Positions 9,784 through 18,869 of a stretch of 64,000 bases of DNA are shown one piece after another. How positions within the stretch are numbered: position 1 is the stretch's first letter; each line of letters begins with the position of its first letter. Source of the stretch: Companilactobacillus suantsaicola (GTDB lineage Bacteria > Bacillota > Bacilli > Lactobacillales > Lactobacillaceae); the NCBI RefSeq assembly GCF_004745525.1, contig NZ_RKLY01000008.1, positions 1-64,000 on the forward strand, written 5' to 3'. The notes beneath the pieces were generated by a model. That model worked only from the letters and a program-made list of their open reading frames with translations. It was not told the DNA's origin and did not search any database. The translations under genes and the position numbers were made by a program.

Positions 9784-10588
9784 GATGCTCCACCTCCACA
9801 AATTGATAATTGAGGGCAATCATCTGACTGACGATTTTATCTTTGAGTTGTGCTGGAACTTGCATTTGCAACAAGTTATTCTGATTACTCGTCACATACT
9901 TGAACAATTCTTTGGTAATCGCGATTGAGTCAGCGTGAATTCTAAACTGCAAGTTTTCGGTCGCCACTTTTTCCGGAGTAACTAAGCGACCATTCTTTAA
10001 TTGATATTGTGTCGTCAAAATTTTTTCTACATTAGGACTAAATTGACTGGCACTGATGATAATGCCTGAACCATTGTCCTTTAGGTCCTGAATCATATCG
10101 AGCATGTTTAATATTGTTTCATCGGTTTGAAAAATGAATGGCTCATCTAGTAACAAGACGTTGGGATGACCGACAACGGCTGCTAAAAAGCCAATTTTTC
10201 TCTGTGTGCCGAGTGATAATTGATTGACGTTGCGGTCTAAATAAGGACTCAGGCGCAAATAAGTTATCATCGCATCCATTTGATCTTTACGGACAGCTAA
10301 CTTCTTGGAAAGTTTTCGAATCTGTTCCAAATATTTTCTGGTCGTTTGATAAATTTCTTGAGGATCTTGTTGTGGTAAGTAACCGATTCTTACCCCCGGA
10401 GTGTAATTAATTTCTCCACTATCAACTTTTCTATCGTCTGCAATTGCTTCTAAAAGCTGTGTTTTGCCGCTGCCGTTGTCGCCACTGATGCCAATGATCT
10501 CTTTTTGAGCTAAAGAAAAAGCTACATGCTTAAATGCAAAGTAGCCCTCATTTTGCAATGATAAATCATTGACTGATATTAATTTCAT
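9779..10588 (-). CDS. ABC transporter ATP-binding protein
   Basis: 269-residue nucleotide-binding subunit. Walker A GDNGSGKT lies near residue 38, the signature region is a variant (NQLSLGTQRKIGF), and Walker B VLLLDEPF follows near 150. The D-loop region is diverged (IFQTDETI), as seen in exporter ATPases of the ABC-2 kind. Start: ATG at 10588 overlaps the stop codon of the preceding gene as ATGA and lies 8 bases after GAGGA; a second ATG 9 bases upstream is too close to the SD. It forms a three-gene unit with the unknown protein upstream and the permease downstream. Confidence 0.88.
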   Translation of the reverse strand: MKLISVNDLSLQNEGYFAFKHVAFSLAQKEIIGISGDNGSGKTQLLEAIADDRKVDSGEINYTPGVRIGYLPQQDPQEIYQTTRKYLEQIRKLSKKLAVRKDQMDAMITYLRLSPYLDRNVNQLSLGTQRKIGFLAAVVGHPNVLLLDEPFIFQTDETILNMLDMIQDLKDNGSGIIISASQFSPNVEKILTTQYQLKNGRLVTPEKVATENLQFRIHADSIAITKELFKYVTSNQNNLLQMQVPAQLKDKIVSQMIALNYQFVEVEHH

Positions 10589-11082
10589 TTTTGCCATTCC
10601 TCAACGGCTTTTGCTGCCAAACCAATCGAAAGAATTGCATCTTTTGAAACTGAATTTCTCACATCAGCGACAATGGTGTTATCGTAAACGGCTCCAATTA
10701 CAGTAAAGGCAAAACTTATCAAATTGATATCGGTCATCACTTTATAATCCCCACCAGCATATGGGTCTTCGTGGTTATATGTAAAATTGATCTCATGTCC
10801 CATTAGTGAACCATCAACGTGGTTAACTTGAACGCGGTCATGTAATTGATTCAATTTGTGATCGGGATGTTGCAGGGTTAAGCGATGGTCTGATTCATTT
10901 TGATAGTAGTCATCTTCAGTCATTTCAAAATAATCTTTGATTGGCTTTCTCAAAACTTCTAGTGAATCCAAGATATCATAAACTTTTTGGGCATCAAATT
11001 TTTCAGATTTATCTTCAATCTTTTTTCGATTTTCATAAAGCCCTTCGGCTAATTTGCTAATAGTTTCAGAATTCATAAACAT
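10585..11082 (-). CDS. Unrecognised 165-residue protein of the ABC unit
   Basis: I do not recognise the family. The protein is soluble, acidic and about 165 residues long, with a charged helical N-terminus, a central part rich in Tyr, His and Asp (LTLQHPDHKLNQLHDRVQVN, then YNHEDPYAGGDYK) and a mildly hydrophobic C-terminal region (FAFTVIGAVYDNT). It overlaps the ATPase gene by 4 bp, so it is translationally coupled and probably serves the same transporter as a regulator or accessory. Two in-frame ATG codons (11082 and 11076) follow GGAGG; either could be used. Confidence 0.75.
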   Translation of the reverse strand: MFMNSETISKLAEGLYENRKKIEDKSEKFDAQKVYDILDSLEVLRKPIKDYFEMTEDDYYQNESDHRLTLQHPDHKLNQLHDRVQVNHVDGSLMGHEINFTYNHEDPYAGGDYKVMTDINLISFAFTVIGAVYDNTIVADVRNSVSKDAILSIGLAAKAVEEWQK

Positions 11083-11116
11083 TTATCCTCCGTCTTCAAT
11101 ACCATTATACTAATTT

Positions 11117-11662
11117 TTACTTGTAATTACAGGAATCTAAGTGGTCATTGATCACACCGACTGCCTGCAAAAATGAATAAATAATCGTCGGTCCCACAAA
11201 CTTAAAACCACGTTTCTTCAAATCACGACTGATTTTTTGTGACAATGGCGTCTGTGCTGGAACTTCACTCATATCACTATAATGATTAATTATCGGCTGA
11301 TTATCAACAAAATTCCAAATATAATCAGAAAATTTTTCACCTTTTTGATGCATTGCCACAATTAACTTAGCATTATTGATTGAAGAATCGATTTTCAAAT
11401 GATTACGAATAATCCCTGAATCTTTTAACAAGGTGTCTTTTTTTATTTGGTCAAAAGCTGCCACTTTGTCTACATCAAAGTTTTCATACGCTTGTTGATA
11501 ATTTTGGCGACGTTTAATAATAGTTGCCCATGACAAGCCCGCTTGAGCGCCTTCTAAAATCAACATTTCAAAAAAATAATTTTCATCATGACTAATTTTG
11601 CCCCATTCGTTATCATGATAAGCTTGCATCTCTTTTGAACTATTAGCCCACTCACAACGCAT
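11117..11662 (-). CDS. tag: DNA-3-methyladenine glycosylase I
   Basis: Base-excision repair enzyme that removes 3-methyladenine from DNA. The N-terminus MRCEWAN then YHDNEWG is the family hallmark; Cys3 and a His near the N-terminus, with C-terminal His/Cys (HLDSCNYK), bind the structural zinc. The length of 181 residues is typical. The start is at ATG 11662 after AGGTGG; a GTG 9 bases upstream overlaps the SD. It is a single gene followed by a terminator at 11675-11705. Confidence 0.93.
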   Translation of the reverse strand: MRCEWANSSKEMQAYHDNEWGKISHDENYFFEMLILEGAQAGLSWATIIKRRQNYQQAYENFDVDKVAAFDQIKKDTLLKDSGIIRNHLKIDSSINNAKLIVAMHQKGEKFSDYIWNFVDNQPIINHYSDMSEVPAQTPLSQKISRDLKKRGFKFVGPTIIYSFLQAVGVINDHLDSCNYK

Positions 11663-11671
11663 ATTTTCCAC

Positions 11672-11706
11672 CTAACAAAAAAGCCGGCAATCGCCAGCTT
11701 CTTAAA
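11672..11706 (-). terminator. Intrinsic terminator between usp and tag
   Basis: Arms GCTGGC/GCCGGC (one G-T pair) around GATT, followed by a run of T on the minus strand. It ends the stress protein gene that lies upstream on the minus strand. Confidence 0.75.
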
Positions 11707-11709
11707 ATT

Positions 11710-12192
11710 TTATTTTTTATCAACGATCTTCTTATTATCACTATCAGTTCTAACAATAATCACATCGGTTCTAGCATTTCTAGTAACGTACTCAGAAACG
11801 GAACCAACTAATAATCTTGTCACAGCGTTCATACCGGTAGATCCGATCATGATCAAATCGTTCTTATATTCTTCAACGAATTCTTGAGAAATGACGGTCT
11901 TTGGTTCACCAAAACGAACGTGGATGTCGATATCTTCTTCTTTGAATCCACCACTAATGGCACCATCTTTCAATTCATTGAGATACTTTTGAGCATCTTC
12001 AGAAAGTTGGTAGATGACATCCCCATTCAACATTCCACCGTGCAAACCAATAAATTGCTTCGTATCTAGGACTGTTAATACATCGATGTGTCCGCCGTTC
12101 ATTTGTGCAACTGTTACGGCCTTTTTAAAAGCCATTTCTGCTTCTTTTGATCCATCTACTGGAACCAAAATTTTCTTATAATCTTGTTCCAT
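11710..12192 (-). CDS. Universal stress protein (UspA family, ATP-binding type)
   Basis: 160 residues of the Usp fold. KILVPVDGSKEAEMAF opens the domain, and LIMIGSTGMNAVTRLLVGSVS carries the full Gx2Gx9GS nucleotide-binding signature, unlike the Usp at 2733-3197. The SD GGAGG precedes ATG 12192. It is transcribed alone and ends in a terminator. It is likely induced under stress or starvation as in the family, but no regulatory site is evident. Confidence 0.93.
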   Translation of the reverse strand: MEQDYKKILVPVDGSKEAEMAFKKAVTVAQMNGGHIDVLTVLDTKQFIGLHGGMLNGDVIYQLSEDAQKYLNELKDGAISGGFKEEDIDIHVRFGEPKTVISQEFVEEYKNDLIMIGSTGMNAVTRLLVGSVSEYVTRNARTDVIIVRTDSDNKKIVDKK

Positions 12193-12274
12193 AATTCAAT
12201 CCTCCAATGCACTTATTAACTACTTACTATTTTAAGATTAATGCATTCATAATAATTATTCAATATTTTACCAG

Positions 12275-13387
12275 TTATTTGAAAGCCTTTAAAGTCCTCA
12301 CTAACTGGTTGGAAACTGATTCATAATTTTCAAACATTGTCATTTCATCATCGTATTCGGTCATCTGGGTCGAAAAGATTCCGGTGAAAAGCTGCTCATA
12401 GCTTTGAAAATCGTCGACAAAGCTATTACACAACGCAAATGTCGGTATCTTCGAGGCTTCCGCAATTCGACTCAAGTGATACAGCACGTCATCATGCATT
12501 GACTCTCGAGAAATTTTATCCGTCGCAGTTACCAAAACATTAGCTGAGCGAATCGTTTCATCCATCCCAGTAACTTTGACGATCCATTCAAAAGACGACC
12601 TAAAAATACGTGCATCAATCATCGCAAACGCCCCTGCCAGTGTCTTGATCGAATCTGAATGTGGCATCGGGTGTATATCTAAATTATACTTCTGATTTAT
12701 TTTTTCAGTAATAAAAACTAAATTATCTTCTAAAAAACCACGCTGTGTTTCGTTCAAATAATTCACCGTATCGACTAACTTCTTAGTTGTTGAATAATTC
12801 AACAACACGGTAATTCTAGTTCGGCGACCTAGTAATTCGTAGACATCGTCCAAATCCACCTTATAAGCGTTAATCAGTGGGTTTTCTCCTTCAGGGATAA
12901 GTTTACCGTCCTCATCGTAAATCTTTGCTCCTAAGGCTTGTAGAGCTCCTAAGCCCCCATCGGCCACGGCTGTCTTACCCAAACAGATAACAATATTTCT
13001 CAAACCGTCACTGACCGCATCCATGATGAATTCCCCCAAACCATAGCTAGTCGCATGGAACAATTCATTGCGTGATTTCTCTTTCGCAAGGTCAACCCCA
13101 ACTACTTGCTCAGAATCCATAATCGCGGTATCTTGGTTATCGACTTTGGTAACTAAATATCGTCCTTGACGATTCTGCCAGAAAGCATCAAAAAAGGAGA
13201 GTTCTTCCCACTGTCCACCAATCGTTTGGGCAACGAGTGCGGGCATCCCATCTTTACTGTCAGTCACAGGCATAGTAACGATCTGAGCTTGCGGCATGGC
13301 ACGGGAGATTCCGCTATAAATAGCCTGACCAATTTTGGCCGAGCTAACATTATTACTATATTTTCCAGGTGCGATAATGAACTTCAT
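12275..13387 (-). CDS. Glycerate kinase (GlxK/GarK family)
   Basis: Phosphorylates D-glycerate with ATP to a phosphoglycerate entering glycolysis. MKFIIAPGKYSNN at the start, GVDLAKEKSRNELFHATSYGLGE, and VICLGKTAVADGGLGALQALGAK near residue 140-160 match the family's conserved blocks. The C-terminal part is more diverged than usual (no clear GRLDSQT-type motif; VTATDKISRESM occupies its place), which may signal altered substrate preference. The length of 370 is usual. Divergent from the phosphatase at 13452; the 64-bp gap must hold both promoters. Confidence 0.8.
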   Translation of the reverse strand: MKFIIAPGKYSNNVSSAKIGQAIYSGISRAMPQAQIVTMPVTDSKDGMPALVAQTIGGQWEELSFFDAFWQNRQGRYLVTKVDNQDTAIMDSEQVVGVDLAKEKSRNELFHATSYGLGEFIMDAVSDGLRNIVICLGKTAVADGGLGALQALGAKIYDEDGKLIPEGENPLINAYKVDLDDVYELLGRRTRITVLLNYSTTKKLVDTVNYLNETQRGFLEDNLVFITEKINQKYNLDIHPMPHSDSIKTLAGAFAMIDARIFRSSFEWIVKVTGMDETIRSANVLVTATDKISRESMHDDVLYHLSRIAEASKIPTFALCNSFVDDFQSYEQLFTGIFSTQMTEYDDEMTMFENYESVSNQLVRTLKAFK

Positions 13388-13451
13388 GATAGGATGACTC
13401 TTCCTTTTTGATATAATAATGTAATGAAATAAAATTTATAGAGGTACGCTA

Positions 13452-14255
13452 ATGAATAACGATGACAAACGCGTTTTGAACCTTGAAAAGGGTGTTAATT
13501 TCCGTGAATTAGGTGGATATAAGACAGTCGACGACAAAACTATCAAATATCACAAAGTTATTAGATCTGCTGGTTTAAGTGATTTAACGACCAACGATCT
13601 CAATTTTTTAGACAAATACGGCTTGAAGTTTGATGTCGACTTCCGTTCACAAGAAGAAATCAACAACAAACCAGATAAGCTACCAAAAAATGCTGAATAC
13701 GTGCAAGCTTCTGTCTTTGAGGCCGACGAAACTGAAGCTTCAAAAGTTCAAAGTAAGAGTTTCATCCCCGAAATCGGTGGTGATCCAACTGATGGCTTCG
13801 AACATATGAAAGACGTTTACCGTGATATTATCACAGGCCAACAGGCAAAGAGTGCTTATCGAACATTTTTTGATAAATTATTAACAAATGACCAAGATGA
13901 CAAAGTCTTACTTTTCCATTGTAGTGCCGGAAAAGATCGGACCGGTATGGGAGCGGTCTACTTGTTGAGTGCTTTAGGAGTACCAATGAACGTTATCAAA
14001 CAAGACTACTTATTGACTAACCAAGCCAACAAACAATTTGTCGATAATTTGATCAAAACACTTCAAACAAAAGGCTACACCGACAAAAACATCCTCAGTT
14101 CCGTCCGTGATTTAATGACCGTTCACACTGATTATTTAGCTGCGGCTGAAAAAGAAATCGCCGAATTGTCTGGTAATATAGACAATTATATCAAAGATGA
14201 ATTAAAGGTAATTCCTTCAGAGATAAGAGATTTACGAGCAATATATTTAAATTAA
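13452..14255 (+). CDS. Tyrosine-protein phosphatase, dual-specificity-like
   Basis: Cytoplasmic phosphatase of 267 residues. The P-loop HCSAGKDRTGMG (CX5R) near residue 155 gives the catalytic Cys and Arg. The N-terminal NFRELGGYKTVDD and RSAGLSDLT are the standard landmarks of the bacterial lipid/protein tyrosine phosphatase group (related to Listeria LipA). The likely substrate is phosphotyrosine proteins or phosphoinositides, not resolvable here. SD is AGAGG. It is a single gene followed by a long repeat region. Confidence 0.92.
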   Translation: MNNDDKRVLNLEKGVNFRELGGYKTVDDKTIKYHKVIRSAGLSDLTTNDLNFLDKYGLKFDVDFRSQEEINNKPDKLPKNAEYVQASVFEADETEASKVQSKSFIPEIGGDPTDGFEHMKDVYRDIITGQQAKSAYRTFFDKLLTNDQDDKVLLFHCSAGKDRTGMGAVYLLSALGVPMNVIKQDYLLTNQANKQFVDNLIKTLQTKGYTDKNILSSVRDLMTVHTDYLAAAEKEIAELSGNIDNYIKDELKVIPSEIRDLRAIYLN

Positions 14256-14548
14256 TATTTTAAATCAAATTTTAATAATATTAGTGTCACACTTTCTTCA
14301 CATTTGGTGTCTATCATGATATTTGTAAGTTAAAGGAAAGAACTTTTAGCTTACTTCTCCTTTTTAAAATTATCTTCATATAGAAAACCGAAATAGAAAA
14401 ATCTCATAATATATAAATCTCGTAATCCACCCTTCCTCCCTGATATGTGGATTACCTAAATAATCTAAGTAACCAACTATTGATCCCCTTCAATGGTTGG
14501 CTATTTTTTTGTGTTTTGGTTTTGGTTGATAGTTTTTATTCCTTAGTT
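14256..14548. other. Non-coding stretch between phosphatase and composite repeat
   Basis: No gene. A phrase at about 14280-14300 (TTAGTGTCACACTTTC) resembles TAGTGTGACAC words found inside the composite centres, suggesting an old remnant. An inverted repeat of CCAACTATTGA / CAATGGTTGG type around 14470-14505, followed by T-rich sequence, could act as a terminator. The remainder shows nothing I can name. Confidence 0.45.
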
Positions 14549-15170
14549 TGGGTGGTGGGTGATTGCCGTCTTCCGCGACAGTCCTGGGAAACGCTGGAAC
14601 GCTGTGGGCACAACTTGAAGCCAATTCCAGGCCCGGGAATTGTCTCCAAGATTGGCCTTTTTGTAAATGCTAAAGCATTAACAAAAATTTCACGGCTGAG
14701 CATTTCCCAGGACTGTCGCTCCAGACTATAGAACAATTCTAATTTCTATTGAGGTAATATCTTGTGGGATTGGCGTATTGTGTTCTATTCCGAACTTGTT
14801 TTGGATTTTTTGCTCTTCATAATTTAATTGTTTAAAGAATAGAAATTCTATTCCAATTTCTCCAAAACTGTTTTCCAAAATAGTGTGACACTAATTAAAA
14901 ATCTAATTCCATAAAAATAAGAACATAGGTTAATTCCAATAGAACATCTATTTCTAATAGAATGGAAATCAAATAATTCATAGATCCGATACTTAGCACC
15001 GGAGCAACAAAGCTGATGGGCTCAGATGTGAAATTATTCTTAGCAATTTATTGCTTAGAATAAGGTCGAGCTTTGAAATGCCGCGAACTTTGCGGTAGTT
15101 CAAAGTCGGCCCACATCGTTCCAGCCCAATCAGCTTTGTTGCGGAGGAGCGGCATACTACACCCCACCAT
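14549..15170 (+). repeat. Composite repeat, second near-identical copy
   Basis: It has the same order and orientation as 4661-5260: a left A copy (about 14549-14727), an AT-rich centre and an inverted right A copy (about 14996-15170). The left copy differs in its internal hairpins (for example GCTAAAGCATTA replaces the corresponding loop region) but keeps them paired. The right copy is almost the same as 5086-5260. Direct repeats of this length 10 kb apart could recombine. Confidence 0.85.
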
Positions 15171-15199
15171 CAAACAGAACAAAATAAATCTTCCACAGG

Positions 15200-15263
15200 T
15201 ACTTTTTAGTATCTACCCCACTTTAAAGTGCGTAGTTGTTTATTTATCCCAACCCCATATAAT
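15200..15263 (+). promoter_or_regulatory. Promoter and probable HxlR operators of the MFS gene
   Basis: TACTTTTTAGTA (15200-15211) is a TACT-N4-AGTA inverted repeat and CACTTTAAAGTG (15219-15230) is a perfect 12-base palindrome. They are followed by a -35-like TTGTTT (about 15236-15241), a 16-base spacer and TATAAT (15258-15263). HxlR-type regulators bind short inverted repeats near the promoters they control, and the adjacent downstream gene pair ends with one. Assignment of the sites to that regulator is inference. Confidence 0.5.
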
Positions 15264-15293
15264 GATACTCATGACTTAGGAGGATTAATTATT

Positions 15294-16496
15294 ATGAATA
15301 AAAAAGTTTCATCTACTTGGATTCTTTTGTCATTAGCCATCAGTGCTTTTGCAATTGGATCAACTGAATTTATCAGTGTTGGAATCATGCCTTTGCTTAC
15401 TAAAACTTTTGGCATCAGTCTGGCACAAGGAGGCCTAACAGTTTCCATTTACGCTATCGGGATCATGTTCGGTGCACCGATTTTAGCTTTGGTTACTAAT
15501 CGTTGGGACCGTAAGAAATTGCTGATTGGTATCATGATCAGTTTTATCATCGGTAACTTATTGTCTGCTTTGGCTCCTAACTTCACTATTCTTTTGGCTG
15601 GTCGAGTTATCGCTGCTTTATCACATGGGATTTTTATGACGATTGCTTCATTGATTGCGGCTGACGTTGTTGCTCCTAATAAGCGTGCTTCAGCCATTGC
15701 GGTTATGTTCACCGGTTTGACAGTTGCCACTATTACTGGTGTGCCAATCGGTACTTTTATCGGTCAAACTTTTAATTGGCGAATGTCATTTCTATTTTTA
15801 GTTGCTTTAGGTTTAATTGGTTTGATTACCAACATAATTTTGGTTCCTAACAAATTGCCATTACCTAAGCCAACTAGTGTTAGTGGTATTTGGAAAATTC
15901 TCAAACAACCACAATTGTTACTAATTCTGTTAGTAACTTCTTTAGGTTATGGCGCAACTTTCCCAGTTTACACATACTTATCCACAATTTTGAATAAAAA
16001 TATGAATTGGTCACAAAGTGCTATCGTGATTATTCTGATTTTCTACGGCGTGACAGTCGCAATTGGTAACACGCTCGGTGGAAAATGGGCTAACAAGTCA
16101 CCGTTATCTGCTTTATTAAAGATGTTTCTTGGTTTAGGTGTGGCTTTAGTCGTGGTCCGCTTAACTATCAATTTCCACTTCTTAGGTTTGTTGGCAATCT
16201 TATTATTAGGACTTTTCGCTTTTATGAACGTACCTGGATTACAACTATACATCGTTCAATTGGCTGAAAAATATACTCCTAACGAAGTTCCCTTGGCTTC
16301 AGCTTTGAATATTTCTGCTTTCAACGTTGGTATCACTTTGGGATCAACTATTGGTGGGCAAGCAGTTGCTCACAATCAACTCATTAACACACCTTGGATT
16401 GGAATTGGAATGTTGGTACTCGGCATTCTTCTGATTGCCATTTTGAAACGAATGGAAAAAGATCCTGAACCAAAATTAGATTTAGAGAATTGCTAA
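15294..16496 (+). CDS. MFS transporter, DHA1-type efflux permease
   Basis: 400-residue protein with about twelve hydrophobic helices. GSTEFISVGIMP in helix 1 and NRWDRKKLLIG between helices 2 and 3 (motif A region) are typical of AraJ/YdhP-like drug or sugar efflux proteins of the DHA1 group. An AGGAGG 8 bases upstream fixes the ATG at 15294. The HxlR regulator starts 45 bp downstream on the same strand, so substrate-induced expression of an efflux pump is the simple reading. The substrate is unknown; quinones or electrophiles are plausible from HxlR relatives such as YodB. Confidence 0.9.
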   Translation: MNKKVSSTWILLSLAISAFAIGSTEFISVGIMPLLTKTFGISLAQGGLTVSIYAIGIMFGAPILALVTNRWDRKKLLIGIMISFIIGNLLSALAPNFTILLAGRVIAALSHGIFMTIASLIAADVVAPNKRASAIAVMFTGLTVATITGVPIGTFIGQTFNWRMSFLFLVALGLIGLITNIILVPNKLPLPKPTSVSGIWKILKQPQLLLILLVTSLGYGATFPVYTYLSTILNKNMNWSQSAIVIILIFYGVTVAIGNTLGGKWANKSPLSALLKMFLGLGVALVVVRLTINFHFLGLLAILLLGLFAFMNVPGLQLYIVQLAEKYTPNEVPLASALNISAFNVGITLGSTIGGQAVAHNQLINTPWIGIGMLVLGILLIAILKRMEKDPEPKLDLENC

Positions 16497-16541
16497 GAAC
16501 AAATAGTGATGGTAAGATTACAAAAACGAAAGGATAACACA

Positions 16542-16931
16542 ATGAAACAAGCAATTTACAATATTGGCGTTGAAAATACAATGAAGATCATTGGGGGCAA
16601 GTGGAAACCAATTATCTTGTGCCATCTGAAACATGGTGCAATGCGTACTGGCGAGTTACGGCGTGCTATCCCCAACATCACTCAAAAAATGTTGACCCAA
16701 CAGTTGCGTGAACTTGAAGACGACGACATCGTTAATCGTAAAGTCTACAATCAAATTCCGCCAAAAGTAGAATATTCGTTAACTGCTTATGGGCAATCAC
16801 TCAATAAGATTCTCGAAGAATTATGTGTTTGGGGAGAAAATGATATTGACCGCCGCAAAGCTAATGGCGAAAATATTATTTTACTAAACCGCGAAGACGT
16901 TCCTAATGATGCACTGCCCTATGCAGATTAA
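16542..16931 (+). CDS. HxlR-family winged-helix regulator
   Basis: 129-residue MarR-like dimeric DNA-binding protein. MKIIGGKWKPIILCHLKHGAMRTGELRRAIPNITQKMLTQ-type sequence carries the family's GGKW and ITQKMLTQQLRELE motifs (recognition helix near residues 40-60). Cys near residue 25 (ILCHL) and another (ELCVWG) near the C-terminus could make it thiol-sensing as in YodB/HypR; this is inference. Start at ATG 16542 after AAAGGA. Probably co-transcribed with the MFS gene and controls it through the repeats at 15200-15230. Confidence 0.9.
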   Translation: MKQAIYNIGVENTMKIIGGKWKPIILCHLKHGAMRTGELRRAIPNITQKMLTQQLRELEDDDIVNRKVYNQIPPKVEYSLTAYGQSLNKILEELCVWGENDIDRRKANGENIILLNREDVPNDALPYAD

Positions 16932-16952
16932 TTTTTAACTCAAAACTAAATA

Positions 16953-17002
16953 AAGAAGCTGCGCTAATGATTAGTAAATTCATTAGTACAGCTTCTTTTT
17001 TG
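16953..17002 (+). terminator. Family C terminator hairpin
   Basis: AAGAAGCTG-CGCTAATGA and TCATTAGTACAGCTTCTT pair around TTAGTAAAT, followed by a T run. It ends the MFS/hxlR unit. The same core (CTAATGA...TCATTAGTAC) recurs at 54050, 60524 and in variants at 42521, 45163 and 57087. Confidence 0.8.
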
Positions 17003-17034
17003 TTTTTCAAAATTATTACAACAACAATCTACAT

Positions 17035-18732
17035 CTATCTTACAATCGTAACATCACCGGTTGGTATAAATTCGTTGGTGGCGACTCGATAATACGTTTT
17101 GCCGTTAATGTAGGCTAGGCGGTCGGCTTGCCACTTAGTATTAGCCGCAAGTTTACGGTTAGTAACTTTTTTGCCTTGGGAGGTAAAGATGTTCTGTTGC
17201 AAATCACTGGTCATGATGATGAGTGATTGCTTTTCGTAAGTGTAAACGTCCTTTGCTTTGACCCAGAGATTATTGCCAACTCGATAATACGTTTCACCAT
17301 TTTTCTTCATCTGCTTGTCGCTCTTCCAATTGGTTCCGGCAAAGAGTGGTCGGCTAGTTGAACTTGTCGCATTATCTTTGAACAACAAGGCACTTTTGGC
17401 GTCCGGATAAGTTGCTAGAAGTTGATCAACATATTGAACATTTTTTTGGGTCGTCTTGGCTTTAGAATAAGTAACTTTTTCTGGTAAGGTAACGACGTAA
17501 CGGCCCTTTTTAGAATGTAATTCATCGACATTAACATCAAACGAAACCAAATGTTTGTTGGGATCGTAGCCATTTTTATCTGGTACTTTAATCGTCAAGG
17601 TAGCAACTCCGTTGTGGATCGTTCCTTTAACGTTTTTATCGATTATTGTTTCTTTGAGATTGTTTGGTACTTCAATATCAAAAATAGCCACATTTTTGGC
17701 ACTGATAACTTCACCTTGATATTTTCCTTTGAGCAACTGCTTACTAGAAATAATTCTGAGGTCGTCGTTTTTTTCAGTGATCAACCATTTTTGATTAGCA
17801 TTGTTGCCATTTAAGTCTTGACCTAAATCGGTATGTTTCAATGAAAAATTTGAACCTAAGGTCAAGCGGCTTAAATTGGTTCCTAATAGTAAACCAGTTT
17901 TTTTGGCGGAATGATTGTCCCAATGGCTGAAATCTAATTCTTTAATATCGCCAGCATCACTGAACATCCCGACCATCTTTTGAACGTTGGCGACGTTCCA
18001 GTTACTGATATCAAGATTCTTTAACTTATCAACTTTCATGAACATTGCTGACATATCACGCACATTACCGACGTTCCAGTTGGCAAGGTCGAGTGATAGC
18101 AATTTCGAATCGACGTCAGTCGAACTGAACATATTTTTCATATTGGTAACTGAACTAGTATTCCAGTTATTGAGATCTAATGCGGTCAAACCAGTATCGC
18201 TGAACATGTAACTCATATCTGTGACATGGCTGACATCCCAAGTTGACACGTCAAGCGACTTCAAGGCTACGCTGTCGAACATGTGACTCATATCTGTGAC
18301 ATGACTAGTATCCAAACGGTCTGTATTCGCTATTTCAGTCAGCCCCGAAACGCCTTGCAAGTTGTTACCTAATCCGGTGAATAGCCACGACGAATTGGCT
18401 GGCAAAACAACTAGCCCATCGAAGGAAATCCCCTTAATATCTTGTTTAACACTGTTGAAATTAACATTAGAATATTTATTTTCGTCTAATTTTAAAGTGT
18501 TCCCCAAAGCACCCTTAGACAAGGTTCCAGATTTGATGTGCAAAATGTCCGTGTTAGAAATATACCACTGACAAGTTCCATCAGTCCCCGAATACTTTTC
18601 GCTATTAGTAGGCGTTGTGGTCTCATCTGCTAAATTAGCAACAGTACTGGCTTTAACAACTAATTGATTACTCAACAAAACTGAAGAAATCAAAATAGTC
18701 GCTACTATGCCAATTTTTTGTCGTACACCCAA
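17035..18732 (-). CDS. BspA-like surface protein with DUF285 repeats and C-terminal SLAP-like modules
   Basis: Secreted cell-surface protein of 565 residues. An N-terminal signal peptide (residues about 1-30, hydrophobic LISSVLLSNQLVV, cleavage likely after VKA) is followed by Mycoplasma-type DUF285 leucine-rich repeats near 120-270, each carrying xxVTDMSxMF or a variant with LDVSTWDVS. A middle beta-rich region follows, then two C-terminal modules with KTYYRVATNEFIPTGDV and ETYYRVGNNLWVKAKDV, resembling lactobacillus S-layer-associated wall-binding units. No LPxTG is seen. The start is TTG 18732, about 10 bases after AGGGGG. Likely role: adhesion to host, food or other cells; this is inferred from the family. 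Confidence 0.88.
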   Translation of the reverse strand: MGVRQKIGIVATILISSVLLSNQLVVKASTVANLADETTTPTNSEKYSGTDGTCQWYISNTDILHIKSGTLSKGALGNTLKLDENKYSNVNFNSVKQDIKGISFDGLVVLPANSSWLFTGLGNNLQGVSGLTEIANTDRLDTSHVTDMSHMFDSVALKSLDVSTWDVSHVTDMSYMFSDTGLTALDLNNWNTSSVTNMKNMFSSTDVDSKLLSLDLANWNVGNVRDMSAMFMKVDKLKNLDISNWNVANVQKMVGMFSDAGDIKELDFSHWDNHSAKKTGLLLGTNLSRLTLGSNFSLKHTDLGQDLNGNNANQKWLITEKNDDLRIISSKQLLKGKYQGEVISAKNVAIFDIEVPNNLKETIIDKNVKGTIHNGVATLTIKVPDKNGYDPNKHLVSFDVNVDELHSKKGRYVVTLPEKVTYSKAKTTQKNVQYVDQLLATYPDAKSALLFKDNATSSTSRPLFAGTNWKSDKQMKKNGETYYRVGNNLWVKAKDVYTYEKQSLIIMTSDLQQNIFTSQGKKVTNRKLAANTKWQADRLAYINGKTYYRVATNEFIPTGDVTIVR

Positions 18733-18805
18733 GTCAGATCAACCCCCTCTTTTTGGTTAAATTTAATTATAGCACCAACTTTTATTCGACACATAAACAA
18801 ATAAA

Positions 18806-18856
18806 GGCCCTTCTATCACAATTGGATTTTTCCAACTGCCATAGAAGAGCCCTTGA
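18806..18856. terminator. Bidirectional terminator hairpin
   Basis: CTTCTATCACAATTGGA and TCCAACTGCCATAGAAG form a long stem (CTTCTAT/ATAGAAG with inner TTGGA/TCCAA) flanked by A- and T-rich runs. It lies after the small membrane protein gene and ahead of the BspA-like gene, both on the minus strand. Confidence 0.7.
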
Positions 18857-18869
18857 TTTAGTATTTTAA

